A stretch of 64,000 bases of DNA from Phascolarctos cinereus. Its lineage: Eukaryota > Chordata > Mammalia > Diprotodontia > Phascolarctidae. The notes under the pieces are model-generated. The model ran no database searches. It was not told the DNA's origin and saw nothing but the letters and a program-made list of their open reading frames with translations. The stretch is from positions 22,715,501 through 22,779,500 of the forward strand of contig NW_018343954.1 of the NCBI RefSeq assembly GCF_002099425.1, given 5' to 3'. Positions 31,173 to 42,865 of the stretch are shown here, in pieces; positions within the stretch are counted from its first letter, which is position 1, and each line of letters opens with the position of its first letter. Made by a program: the position numbers and the translations under genes.

Positions 31173-33640
31173 TTTTTTTTAAATTTATTTTGAACTTAAA
31201 TTAAAATTTGATTATACAATAAGAAAAGAAAAAAACATTATAAACTTAAATACAAATAAAAAATATATAAAGCATTTCCATGTACACAGCAGAACATGAG
31301 AGGATTCAAAAAATACTGCAATAAATTTCCATTTCAAGAAAGCCTATAAAATAAATTCTACACATTGTGTTCCAAGCTGTCCATCTTTTCTTTGCTTCCT
31401 TGTAAGTTTTCTTTTACTCTCTACTGTACAATTGTTACTTTGTTCTTTTTCTCCCATTCCTGTTTCCCTTCTCTAAGAAGGCTACAATTAAGTGCATACA
31501 CATACACAAATACACACATATATAACACATACATACATATACTTAAGTACCTATATTCATACTCTTATATAGACATATACATCATATGCATTTGTATAAG
31601 GCTGTACTATGCTTGTTTGTCCTTTGTTTCTCAGAGGGTAGATAATGTCTTCCTTCATAGGTCCAAGTCTTTTCATATTTTTCTAAGTCCACCAACTCAT
31701 AGTTTTCTATACCACAGCAATATTCCAACTTTATACTCTCTAGTTATTTTAAATAGTCCAAAACAATATTGATTAGTATGGTTGACATAAAGGGGTTTAT
31801 CTATTTCTCTCTTTTGATTAAATCTATTTTAGCTTTAACTTTGGCTGAGATCATGATAACCCTCGCTCTCTTTTCTGCACTCTTTAATCCATTCCTGATA
31901 GTCAAAACTATCAGCCCTCCTCCCCACACAATTCCTCTGTGTTCTTCCTCTCATACTTCATTTGCATAAGATAATTATTCTTTATAGGAAAAGCTATTTT
32001 TTTTTACTTTTAGGTATCACATCATATTCAGTTCTACCCCAATCTTTCTAACTACCCAATAACTAATAACTCTTAGATGTAAGATTTATATTTCCTAGCA
32101 TAAAAAGTGAATAGTCTGGCATTATTGAGTCCCTTGTAATTAGTCTTCGATGTCTACCTTATATTTCTCTTTGCTCTTGTATGTCAATTTTTCTATTGAT
32201 TTCAGGTCTTTTTGCAACAAAATCCTGAAAGTCTGGCACGTCATTGAATGTCTTTTTTTTTTCCTTTCAGGATTATGCTTAACTCTGCTAGGTATGATAT
32301 TTTTGGCCACAATCCAAGTTCTTTTGCTCTTTAATATATAGTGTTCCAAGACCTGTGGTCTTTTAATATAGCCTCTGCTAGGTCTTGTGTGATTCTAATT
32401 GTGACCCTACCATATTTGAACTTTTTTTTTCTTGTTGCTTGTAATATTTTCTTCTGGAGCAGGGGGTTGGAATCTAGCTATGATAGTCCTGTAGGTTTTC
32501 TTCATAGGATCTCTTTCAGGTAGCAATTGGTACTTTTTTTCCTACTTTCCCTTCTTGTTCTAATGCTCTAGGATAATTTTATTTAATTATTTCTTGCATT
32601 ATTGTATCAAGATTCTTTTTTTTTTTTTGTGAAGCAATTGGGGTTAAGTACTTGCCCAAGGTCACACAGCTAGTGAGTGTTATGTGTCCGAGGCCAGATT
32701 TGAACTCAGGTCCTCCTGACTCCACGACGGGTGCTCTATTTACTGCGCCACCTAGATGCCCTTCTATTTTTTTATTCTTTATGTTTTATTTCATTATTTC
32801 TTAGTCTTTTATAATTTTGTTGGCTTCCCCTTGCCTAGTTATACTTTTCAAGGAGTCATTTTCTCCCTTAAGATTCTGGATCTCCTTTTCCAGTTGGTTG
32901 ACTTTCTTTTCATAATCTTGGCTTTTTTTTGCTTGTTCTTATTTTTTTTAAATTTTTCCTCAATCTATACCACTTGATTTTTAAAGTTTTTTAAAATTCT
33001 TCTGTGAATTTTTTTGGGGACCATTTGACATTATTCTTTGGGGTAGGAGAGGCTTTTTTGTTTCAATATCCTCCTCTGAAGATGAAGCCGGTTTTCTCCA
33101 TTTCGATAGTATCTTTCTATGGTTGGCTACTTTCTCCTTTACCTGCTCTCTTTAAAATACACACACATACACACACACAGAGCCATCAGCATGTTAATGT
33201 AATCACCTCCAATCCTAGGGGGATGGGGGATGGTGTCTATCGCCTCAGATCCTCCTTCAGTTCTTCCCTGTGGTGTGGAAAGAAAACCAAGAACTCTGCC
33301 TTCCTGTAAGTGCCCATAGTGAGCAGCAGCCCCACTGCTTCTGAACTCACCAGGCATGTGCTGGTTCTTTCTCTCGCAGGGATATATCTTAGCAGCATAG
33401 CTGGGCCTGCTATTCTTATCAGCAGAGGTTCCCTCAATATTTCCCTGCTTAGACACTGACTCCACACTGACTGGGAGGTAAAAATTCCTGTGTCTGGGAC
33501 TGAGGCTACCTTCCAACCAGGCTAGTTGCAGGGCTGGCAGCTTGCTTTTTCAGGGGAACTAGCCTGGAGGTGTTTACACTTCACAGGGACCAAATATTAG
33601 ATACTCTCTGTTTGTCCCAGAGTGACTACTTTTCTGCCTC
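31173..33640 (-). mobile_element. HAL1-like (ORF1-only) LINE, older copy
   Basis: Read on the minus strand from about 33640. A G/C-richer 5' UTR lies at about 33100-33640. A broken ORF1 of about 33100-32159 follows, with a coiled coil (KKVNQLEKEIQNLKGEN near 32900) and the C-terminal domain (RVTIRITQDLAEAILKDHRS, then VPDFQDFVAKRPEINRK, compare human L1 LRDFVTTRPALKEL), ending at the stop 32159-32161. Then comes about 1 kb of 3' UTR and a T-rich stretch at 31173, its poly(A) tail. No ORF2 follows ORF1, which is what defines half-L1 elements. A SINE sits in ORF1. The 135-codon plus frame at 31365 and the 125-codon minus frame at 33139 lie in its UTRs and are not genes. The 5' limit is uncertain. 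Confidence 0.75.
32621..32762 (-). mobile_element. tRNA-derived marsupial SINE inside HAL1 ORF1
   Basis: T run, GAAGCAATTGGGGTTAAG, GGTCACACAGCTAGTGAGTG, GAACTCAGGTCCTCCTGACTCC, GCGCCACCTAGATGCCC. It interrupts the ORF1 region between the coiled coil and the RNA-binding part. Target duplication unclear because the flanks are T-rich. Confidence 0.9.
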
Positions 33641-33751
33641 ACTCTTGTTGAGCCTTCCACATAGCCCCTTCCACATAGTGAGCTAGGCAATTACTAAAAA
33701 CTTACTAACTAATCCTCTTACTAACTTGCTAACTAACTTATTAACTAATCT

Positions 33752-33858
33752 TCTTTATCTTATTTTATGCATTTAACAACATTATTCAGAAAAGAAGTCC
33801 CTAGGCTTCAGCAGCCACCGAAAAGGCACCATGACATAAAGTTTAAGAACCCCTGCAG
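33752..33858 (-). mobile_element. hAT-like DNA transposon end
   Basis: ATTTTATGCATTTAACAACATTATTCAG, AAGTCCCTAGGCTTCAGC and TTAAGAACCCCTG. On the other strand it starts CAGGGGTTCTTAAAC, like hAT/Charlie-type ends. Only one end is present. The family is uncertain. Confidence 0.4.
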
Positions 33859-34210
33859 TAAATGATCCCTCGGTTTTTTGTTTGTTTGTTTGTTATTTCC
33901 AGTTCTGAATTATCAGAAACCTTTTACTTGGACCCATACAGTGGCATAATGAGGAGACAAACTACAGGATAAAAAGAAGAGAGTGGCCAATTTATAGACT
34001 CTATTAGCATACCCTCTCTGAATTGTAGTTATGTTTCTATTTACATAGAGTAAATAAATTTTCTCAGATATTTTGAGACAATTTAGAGAATTTAACAAGT
34101 AGTTGTTACTGATTTCTAGGAATGAGCAGAGAAAACAGTGGCTTAGGTAATGAGGGTATCTATGCTCACAACACAATTTGGAGAGAAAATAGGACTATTT
34201 GCCACAGTCA
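33859..34210. other. Unique spacer between the two HAL1 copies
   Basis: Includes GTTTGTTTGTTTGTT at 33880. No further feature; the 87-codon minus frame at 33913-34176 has no motif. Confidence 0.4.
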
Positions 34211-37183
34211 AAATCAATTTCTTTTTTTTTATTAAATTAATTAATTTATTTTTAATTTTCAACATTCACTTCCACAAGATTTTGAGTTCCAAATTTTCTC
34301 CCCATCTCATCCCTCCCCCCATCATAAGATGGTATGTATTCTGAGTACCCCTTCTCCTAATCTGCCATCCCTTCTATCTCTCCACTCCTTGTCTTATCCC
34401 CTTCCCCTTCAATTTTCCTGTAGGGCAGGATGGCTTTCTATACCCCAATTTCCTGTATCTTATTTCTCAGTTGCATGTGAAAACAATTTTTTTTAACTTT
34501 TGTTTTTTTAGATTTTGCTCCCCAAATTTTCTTCCTTGTTCCCCACCCACGCTCATTGAGAAGTCAAGCAACTCAATACAGGTTACACATGTATAGTCAT
34601 GCAAAACACTTCCACAGTAGTCATGTTGTGAAAAACTAAATATATTTCCTTTTATCCTATCCCACCCCCCATTTATGCTATTCTCTCTTTTGACCTTGTC
34701 CCTTCCAAGAAGTGTTTGCTTCTGATTAACCTCTCCCTCAATCTTCCCTCCCCTCTATCATCTCCCTCCTCTCTTGTCCCCTTCTCTCCCATTTTCCAGT
34801 AGGGTAAGATAGATTTCCATACCCAATTGATTGTGTATGTTATTCTGTCCTTAAGCCAAATCCAATGAGAATAAGATTTACTCATTCCTTCTCACCTTCC
34901 CTCATTTCCCCTCCACTATGAAAGCCTTTTCTTGTCTGTTTTATATGAGATAATTTACTCCATTCTACCTCTCCCTTTCTCCTTCTCTCCATATAATCCT
35001 CTCTCACCCCTTAATTTTATTCTCCAGATATCACACCTTCATCTTCAACTCATCCTGTGCCCTCTATCTATCTATCTATCTAGCTAGCTAGCTAGCTAGC
35101 TAGCTATCTGAATATGTATAATTTTCTTTTCTCTCCAACTACTTTAATACTGACAAAGGACTTATGAGTTACAAACATCATCTTTCCATGCAGAATGTAA
35201 ACAGTTCAATCTTAATAAGTCTCTTATGATTTCTCTTTCCTGTTTACCTCTTCATGCTTCTCTTGAGTCTTGTATCTGAAAGTCAAATTTTCTATTCAGC
35301 TCTGGTCTTTTCATCAAGAATGCTTAAAAGTCCTCTATTTTACTGATTATCCATTTTTTTCTCCTGAAGGATTATGCTCATTTTTGCTAGGTAGGTGATT
35401 CTGGGTTGTAATCCTATCTCCTTTGCCCTCTGGAATATTATATTCCAAGCCCTATGGTCCCATTATGTAGAAGCTGCTAAATCTTGTGTTATCCTGATTG
35501 TGTTTCCACAATACTTGAATTGTTTCTTTCTGGCTACTTGCAATGTTTTCCCCTTGACCTAGGAACTCTAGAATTTGGCTATAATATTCCTAGGGGTTTT
35601 CCTTTGGGAATCTCAGGAGGTAATTGGCAGATTCTTTCCATTTCTATTTTGCTCTCTGGTTCTAGAATATCAGGGCAGTTTTCCTTGACAATTTCTTGAA
35701 AGATGATGTCAAGGCTCTTTTTTTGATCATGGTTTTCAGATAGTCCAATAATTTTTAAATTATCTCTCCTGGATCTGTTTTCCAGGTCAGTTGTTTTTCC
35801 AACAAGGTATTTCACATTGTTTTCTATTTTTTTCATTCTTTTGAATTTGTTTTTACAGCATCTTGATTTCTCATAACGTCACTAGCTTCCAATTGCTCCA
35901 TTCTAATTTTTAAGGAAGTAGTTTCTTCAGTAAGCTTTTGGATTTCCTTTTCTATTTGGCCAATTTGGTTTTTAGGGCATTCTTCTCCTCATTAGCCTTT
36001 TGGACCTCTTTTACCATTTGGGTTAGGCTATTTTTTAAGGTGTTATTTTCTTCAGTATTTTATTGGGTCTCCTTTAGCAAGCTGTTGGCTTGTTTTTCAT
36101 GATTTTTTTGCATCAATCTCAGTTTTTCCTCTACTTCTCTTACTTGCTTCTCAAAATCCTTTTTGAGCTGTTCCATGGCCTGGGACCAATTCATATTTTT
36201 CTTGGAGGCTTTGGATGTAGAAACTTTGACTTTGTTGTCTTCTGGTTGTGTATTTTGATCTTCTTTGTCACCAAAGTAAGATTCTATGGCCTGACTCTTT
36301 TTGCGATGCTTGCTCATTATTCCAGCCAATTATTTGAATTATAAACTCTTTGTTAAAGTAGGGGTCTCCTTCCAGTGTGGAGAATGTACTGTCTCAAGCT
36401 TCAGGGGTTTTGTGCAGCTGTTTTCAAAGATACTTCTAGGGACCTGTAAGTTTTCAGTCCTTCCAAGGTGATATGATCAAGGGCAAGGTTTACCCCTTTC
36501 CTGGCTTGTGCTCTGGTCTATGAGTGACCACAAGCACTCTTTTCTGTCTTGGAACTGTGAGGAGGATTCTCTCTTTACAGCCAATACAAGCTCCTCCATG
36601 CCAGTGCTCTTCATCACCCCAGGACCGTCACCCAGAACTGTGACCCAGATCTATGGGCAAAGCAAGAGAATCCTGCACCAGCAGAGAGATCCCTGCAATC
36701 CCTTTGATCAGCCACTTGATTCTCCCTCAATCCGTGGGCCAGAAGCTTAGAAGTTAACCGCTCCTCTAGGGGCATGCTTGGGGACTGGGGCGGGGACCCT
36801 GTGGTTCTCTCTCACTGCAGACACAGATTTTTCCTACTGACCTTCTAAGTTGTCTTTGATGTTCATGGGTTGAGAGGTCAGGAAACCACCGCAACTGCCA
36901 GTGATTCAGTCCTCTGAGGACTGCTCCAGGTTCACTGAGGCCTGCGAGCCCACGTCATACTGCATTCCTCTCACAGCCTGGTACAACACACCTTTCCCAT
37001 CAACCATCTAGGTTGTCTTGGGCTGGAAATTTGTTTCCCTATGGGGTTTTTTTTGTGGATTCTGCTGCTTTAGATTTTGTTTAGATCCATTTTTTACAGG
37101 TGTTTTAAGGGGTTTGGGGGAGACCTCACACAAATCACTGCTTTACTCTGTCTTCTTGGCTCCACCCCCAAAAGCAGTTTCTT
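34211..37183 (-). mobile_element. Full-length HAL1-like LINE with TSD
   Basis: Body 34224-37170. The 5' end at 37170 reads GGGGGTGGAGCCAAGAAGAC on the minus strand, the usual L1 start. A 5' UTR of about 840 bases follows. ORF1 starts at 36329 or 36317 (MSKHRKK) and ends near 35252, about 359 codons, close to the normal L1 ORF1 length, but with frame breaks. Parts seen: a charged N-terminus, a coiled coil (EKQVREVEEKLRLMQKN), an RRM (LENRSRRDNLKIIGLSE), and a C-terminal domain (TIRITQDLAAST). After ORF1 come about 1 kb of 3' UTR and an A tail (T run at 34222-34230), with no ORF2. The 13-base duplications AAATCAATTTCTT (34211-34223) and AAAGCAGTTTCTT (37171-37183) differ at two sites. ORF1p is an RNA chaperone; movement would need an L1 ORF2 enzyme in trans. 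Confidence 0.85.
35063..35108. repeat. (CTAT)n-(CTAG)n microsatellite inside HAL1 3' UTR
   Basis: About five CTAT units, then seven CTAG units. Confidence 0.9.
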
Positions 37184-37496
37184 AAAAAAAGTTATACGTG
37201 CCATTTGATTGTTTGATAGAAAAATATGTAGATGTAGATGTGTGTATGTTATATATACATACACACATATATAAGCACACATGTGTGTGTATCCCATCCC
37301 CAACCACATCGTGAGCTTTCCCTTATAACAGAGAAAAAAAGGAAACCCAACCAACCAGAGACTGCAACTATCAGTGCATATGACATAGGCTCCAATCTAT
37401 TTATCAAGAGAAGGAATACACATTTTGTCATTTATTATGTATGGGCAACAACTGCCATTATTTTTTTTAAATACCTTTGCCTTTTAAGGCTCTTTT
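37184..37496. other. Unique spacer with TATG-rich patch
   Basis: 37235-37290 is an impure TGTATG/ACACAT patch. No gene signal. Confidence 0.4.
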
Positions 37497-37685
37497 TATT
37501 TATATACATACATACATACATACATACATACACACATACATACATACATACATATATATGTGTGTGTGTGTATACATATATATTTATGTATATAAATATA
37601 TATGTATACATATATATTTATATTTATATATATACATATATGTGTGTGTGTATATATATGTATATATATATATATATATATAATT
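37497..37685. repeat. TACA/TATA/TGTG compound microsatellite
   Basis: About 190 bases of TACA units passing into TG and TA runs. It underlies a 208-codon frame full of IYIHTY that is an artefact. Confidence 0.95.
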
Positions 37686-37744
37686 TGTTATTTCAATCTG
37701 CATCAGGATCTCCAAATATTCCTCTTTCTCTGATATTTCTGATG

Positions 37745-38100
37745 TTCTCTTTCCAGATGACTCCCCATTTTCTATCATTTGCTGTGATTGGTTTCAATTC
37801 TATCAAACACCATATATTATCTAGAATGAGCACATCACCTGAAATCTCATCCCAGGCTTATTGACTTAGTTCTTGATACTCAAAAGCTTTTCAATTCCTT
37901 CAGCTGCCTCTCCCCTCTCACTGGAGGGCTGGAGGGTAGAACAATAAACTCCTTCATATATAGAGGGCTCTGAATGTTTAGAACTTTCCAGGTAACTCTC
38001 CATTTTCTATCAGTAGCTCTGAATGGTTTTAATTCCAAGGCAGATCAGATCCCAATGCTGCCAGGTACCACCCTTGCTACTGCCTCCCCATTTTCTGCTT
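37745..38100 (+). repeat. Imperfect repeated motif next to L2
   Basis: GACTCCCCATTTTCTATCATT at about 37758 followed by GGTTTCAATTC, and AACTCTCCATTTTCTATCAG at about 37995 followed by GGTTTTAATTCC, are diverged copies about 237 bases apart. A third CTCCCCATTTTCTG appears near 38084. Probably a duplication within an L2/CR1 3' region. Confidence 0.5.
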
Positions 38101-38104
38101 ACTT

Positions 38105-39305
38105 TTGTGTGTAGTCTGTTACGTGTAAGCTCCTAAAGGACACAGACTGCCTTTTTTTTCTTTTTTGCATCCCCAGTGCTTAGTTCCTGGGACATAGTAG
38201 GCACTGAGTAAATATTTATTAGATTGAACTGAATGTCCTAGAAACACCTTAAACTTAAACTACATAATGCTGAATTCATTATATCTTCCTTTGAACCATA
38301 CTCTCTTCCAAACTTCCCTATGTTTCTTAAAGGCACCACCATCTATTCAGGGTCTCAAGTTTGTAATCTCAGCATTATCTTCAACTCCTCTTTCTCCCTT
38401 GTCTCACACATCCAATCAGTTTCCATCAGTTAACAAATTTTGCCATTTCTCATAGGCTAATATTTTGAACCTCTGACCTTTTCTCTTAAGCCACATAGTT
38501 CCTCCCTTAGTCAGAGGCCTTCAGGCCCTCATCACCTCTTTCCTGTATTGTTGCAAAGGTCTCCTGGTTGTTCTCTCTGCCTTAATTTTTTTTAAAGGCA
38601 ATTGGGGTTAAGTGACTTTCCCAGGGTCACACAGCTAGTAAGTGTCAAGTGTTTTGTTTGAGGCCGGATTTGAACTCAGGTCCTCCTGACTTCAGGGCCA
38701 GTGCTTTATCCACTGCACCACCTAGCTGCCCCCCTTAAATTTCTTACCACTGCAATTTATCCTGCACACTTCTGTCAAAATAATTTTCCTAAAGCATTGA
38801 TCCAATCATATCTCTTCCCAACCCAACTAATTCCTGTGGCTTCCTATTAATCTAAGGAAAAACTATAACTTCTCTTTTTAGCTTTTAAAACCAACAAAAC
38901 TTTGACAGAATATATTCTTCTATCCTTATTGGACATTATTCCACACCTTACATTCATTTTCATGCCTTTGCAATTGCTGTCCCACATCCCTGACATGCTT
39001 TCCCTTTTTATTCCCATTTCACAGAGTGCCTTTGCTTCAACTGAAGTGTCAGCTTCTGCATGAAATCTTTCCTCATATCCCCCCAATTGAGTGCTCTAGC
39101 TTTTAAACTAACTTACATTTAAATACTTTGTATAAGTTTGTATTTAACAGTATGCTACATGTTAAGTATTTATAGTTCCCCCCCCAAAAAAAGTTCACTC
39201 ATTGTTATTATGGATTATTTATTTAATCGTACTTGCATCTTTAGCATATAGCACAGTGCTAGGCATAGTAGGTGCTTAATAAATACATACCAATTTATTA
39301 GTAGA
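38105..39305 (+). mobile_element. L2 3' region split by a SINE
   Basis: An L2 tail from one copy at 38110-38230 (GTGTAAGCTCCTAAAGG, CATAGTAGGCACTGAG) is followed by a second L2 copy: AATCTCAGCATTATCTTC, CATCCAATCAGTTTCC, CAGGCCCTCATCACCTC. It resumes after the SINE: GCATTGATCCAATCATATC, GTGGCTTCCTATTAATC, CCTTTGCAATTGCTGTCC and TAGTAGGTGCTTAATAAATAC. About 1 kb of a single sense L2 3' half. Confidence 0.75.
38587..38733 (-). mobile_element. tRNA-derived marsupial SINE inside L2
   Basis: AAAGGCAATTGGGGTTAAG, GGGTCACACAGCTAGTAAG, GAGGCCGGATTTGAACTC, CACCACCTAGCTGCCC. CCTTAA on both sides is the likely core of its target duplication. Confidence 0.9.
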
Positions 39306-40195
39306 TTAAATTCTTCATGTTTTTAAGGTGCAGTAATATTTAATTAACTCATTTACCTCAATTTACTTTCACAATTGGATGAGTATTAAGAGCTAGGTGT
39401 AGAATTAGTAGTATTTAGAAAACTATAACTCCTCATACTCAGCTCATTCTGTAACCTACAGAGAAGCAGGCTGTCAATTAATTAATTAGTCACCCAGGGA
39501 GTATAGGTTATTTTCTGATCACCAGTTGTCACTAGTCCCTGGTCTCCTCTTCTCTGGTTACATCAGAGGGTGTTCTTATGTACGAACAAGCCTCACAAAT
39601 TTTCTGATCCTCCTTGCACACCACAAAGCATTCAGCCTTCCACCTCTTTGACTATTTCTCTCACTCCAGCTGTCCAGGGAAGGCCAGGGTTCCATATAGA
39701 TCTCAGAGTATAATAGGATATGCTTCAAAATTACTAAGTAAGAAATTCCTTATCTTTGTTCTTGAACCCCTATTACACCTCTGGGAAGGTTCTTCGATCT
39801 CACCCATTAAATTTAGACAATTGACTTTTTAGTGGGTACATGATTTATTAAAATACAGAAAATTAGATAAGTATAAATGGAACAAACACAAAACACAAAA
39901 GAAGCAACTTTATGCTACCATTTCCCCTCTTCCTTTTCCTCCTCCCAACTTTAAGAAAAGGGAAAGAATAAGAAAATATAAAGTCAGTTCTAGAATTCTC
40001 TGAAATCAATGCAGCAAACACTTATAGAAAATGTGTGTGTGTGGTGGGGGTGGGGTGCTGTGGAACTAGGATCCTTCTATTATTCAGTATCACCAGGGCT
40101 GTAAGATTTCAGAGTAGCTATCAGTGTTATTTAGTCTTAAGTTAGCCTGGTATTGACTTGCCAGTCCATCTTCAATCTCCAATGTTCTGGCCATA
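39306..40195. other. Repeat-poor interval
   Basis: A 72-codon plus frame at 39614-39832 lacks a motif. A short GTGTGTGTGGTGGGGG patch lies near 40031. Confidence 0.35.
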
Positions 40196-40470
40196 AATAA
40201 TAATAAGAGCTAGCATTTTATATAGTGCTTTAAGGTTTTCAAAGTGCTTTACATATATTACCACATTTTAAACTTACAATAGCCATGGGAGGTAGATAAT
40301 ATTATTATTCCCAATTCCTAAATGATAAAACTGAGGCATAGTTTCATAGGTCAAGTGACTTGACCAAAGTCACATAACTCACACACCTAAGAGTAAGTAT
40401 CTGAGGTTGAAATTGAGCTCAGGTCTTCCTCACTCCAGGTCTAGTGTTCTATTCACCATAACAACTAACT
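40196..40470 (-). mobile_element. MIR-type SINE, near full length
   Basis: AATAATAAGAGCTAGCATTTT, GTGCTTTACATATATTACC, ATAAAACTGAGGCATAG, AGTGACTTGACCAAAGTCAC and CTCAGGTCTTCCTCACTCC. Confidence 0.75.
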
Positions 40471-42604
40471 GTATCTGTTCTTGCTTTCCTCCAAATTCAC
40501 CATAACTATTCAGGATCAGTCCCAGGTACTCTTTTGCTACACCTAGGTCAGGTTTCAGTAGGTTTTTTTTTTTTTTGTAGCCAGAGCTATAAGGTTTCTT
40601 TGGCCCACTGATAGCTCTCACTTTCTCAGATCCTTTTAATCCCATTTCGTGGAAAAAAAGGTATAGGATGGGAGGGACTAAAAGCCTACACAGTAAAAAT
40701 TAGGTGGAGGGTGGGGGTGAGAATTCCACTTCAAGTTCTAAGCTAGTAACAATCCGAAAGGGGAAGAGGCTGCTACTTCAGTCTTTCATATGACTCCATC
40801 TATATACCAAGGATTTTTAGCGGACCACCTACAATAACAATTTAATTTCCATTTAAATGAATACAATTTGTTGTTTTTGTAATAATTAAGTGCCGCATGT
40901 AAGTCCAAATCAACAGTGCCTTTCCTCTTTCAACAATATCAATGATGAAAACAGCGATGAAAATAAATTTCTTGGGTTTTATGAATAGGAATTGACAAAA
41001 AGACCACCTAGAAACAGGAATGTCAGCCAGAAAGGTTTTGTAGCACTTTTTACATCAATGTGCATCCTGGAAAGAAGCCAAATATTTAGCTAAGTACAAA
41101 AAACAAAGTGATCTATAAACCCAGAATCTCTAATCATGACAATAGAAATCTCTTTTTCAGGTAACTGAAAGTCTGTTATTGAATAGTTGAGAGACTGCAC
41201 AAATAGTGATATTAATAAATTGGAGGATCTTTACTGCATTTGGTAATTAAAACCATGACTGATCTTACATTTCCTATTTATCTCTTCATGTGGAATTTCA
41301 AGGATAACCCAAAGTCAAAAGGCATGAAAACAGGTTTCTGAAAAATTGAAGGAGCACAGGGAGCAAGAAGGTAAGGGAATATAAATCTGTTGACAATGTT
41401 CCTTTTCAAAAAACAAACAAACAAACAAAAAACATCCTCATAAACTTAGATGATATTTGGAGGATTAAAAATAACCAAGTCCTTGAACTTCATCTGATAT
41501 GTAACATGTTTGACTTCTAAAAAGTCATCTTTATTCTAGGAAGAGCAACTGGAAATATCTCAAGTACAAAGTGTCCCAGGGGATACTTGTATCAAATATC
41601 TCGGAAGCAACCTGATTATGTTGAGCAATGGTCAGGACTAGTTGAAAGTCAGGAAACCATGGATGGCATAGAGAGAAGAGAGATTTGCTTTGTGGAGGAG
41701 GGTCAGGGAAGAAGGTTATAGAAGTTATTGAAAATGTACCTGTCTATTGATTGTTTATACTACAGAACAGTGCAAATAAATAATATACTTAAATATTGGA
41801 AAATTACTAAAAATATATTTTTTCAACTGGATCCTTTTCCAGTTGTGAAGACTTTTGTCAACAAATTATAACTGTTATTTTATTTCTCTTGCAAAGAGGT
41901 ATTCAGTGGAAGTAATTTCAAGTAAGGGAATCCAAACCACAATTAGCTGCTTTTTTTGTTGTTTGTTTTGGACAGACAAGATTGAAAACTGAAATATAAT
42001 ATCTGGAAATTATTTGACTTCAACTTTAAACAAAAATCTCTGTCTCATCTACTCTGCGTAAATCCTTTCCTAAAGAGGTGTAACACAACATGTTAGGAGT
42101 AGCTGAATCCCCTACTGCTTTGAAATATTAGTAGAAATGTCTCAGAAATAAGATTCAATAATATCACCATTCTACATGCAACTGCCTCTACTACATTGGG
42201 GAGTGGCGGGAGTGTTTCCAAATATAATCTACTGTAATGTACAGATGTTTTATTTTTTTTCTTTTTTAATGATAGCAAAAACCTGAGACTCAAGGAGACT
42301 ACCAAGGATTGGAAACAATCTTCCTTTTCCTAGAGATATTGACAAATAAAATAGAAAGGTTTCTGTTTGGGATGACTTGGTAATAATTAGTTTGTGACCT
42401 TCTACTTTGTGGAAACTCTTCTTTTATATAGACTTTTAACTCATCTCTAAATTATCAGTTTACTAATTTACCTGGTGCTAAATAAATGTTTATTATACAA
42501 ACATAAATGTGTGTGTGTGTGTGTTCTCTCTACTAGGACAGACCATAATCTATCCAGGCCTTATCATCCCACATAATTCTTGACTGTTCTCTGAATCTCC
42601 ATGT
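40471..42604. other. 2.1-kb repeat-poor block
   Basis: No interspersed repeat recognised apart from short A runs (CAAACAAACAAAC at 41415) and a (GT)n at 42507-42525. The 70- and 71-codon minus frames at its two ends have no motif. One of the longest repeat-poor tracts here. Confidence 0.35.
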
Positions 42605-42865
42605 CAAAGGCAGCATGGTGTCACAATTTATAAATCTTTCAAGTTGGAATCAGGAAGACTTGAGTTTGAATCCAGCCTCAGACCCTTACAATCTGTATGA
42701 TTCTGGACAAGTGAAAATTTAAACTCTTGACCACAGATTCTTCATCTGTGAAGTGGAGATAATAATATCATCAAATAGTTATTACAATGATTAAATGAGC
42801 TAAAATATGTAATTAAAAAAACCTTAACCACTATACAAATTTAGTTATTATGATTATGATTATTA
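42605..42865 (+). mobile_element. MIR/THER SINE
   Basis: AAAGGCAGCATGGTGTCAC, GGAATCAGGAAGACTTGAGTTTG, CAGCCTCAGACCCTTACAATC, GATTCTTCATCTGTGAAG, ending in a TTATGATTATGATTATT tail. Confidence 0.7.

Noticed and set aside
31365-31772. 135-codon plus-strand frame
   Set aside because: Lies antisense in the 3' UTR of the HAL1-like element; AT-rich chance frame.
33139-33516. 125-codon minus-strand frame with mixed amino-acid composition
   Set aside because: Falls in the 5' UTR of the older HAL1-like element, upstream of ORF1. The composition reflects the G/C-richer UTR.
35041-35110. Regular CTAT/CTAG units considered as a CRISPR-like or satellite array
   Set aside because: Simple tetranucleotide repeat without spacers, in the UTR of a LINE of a vertebrate genome.
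37238-37864. 208-codon plus-strand frame, the longest in the window
   Set aside because: Most of it is the translation of the TACA/TATA microsatellite ([10 protein letters not shown]). No protein domain and no gene context.
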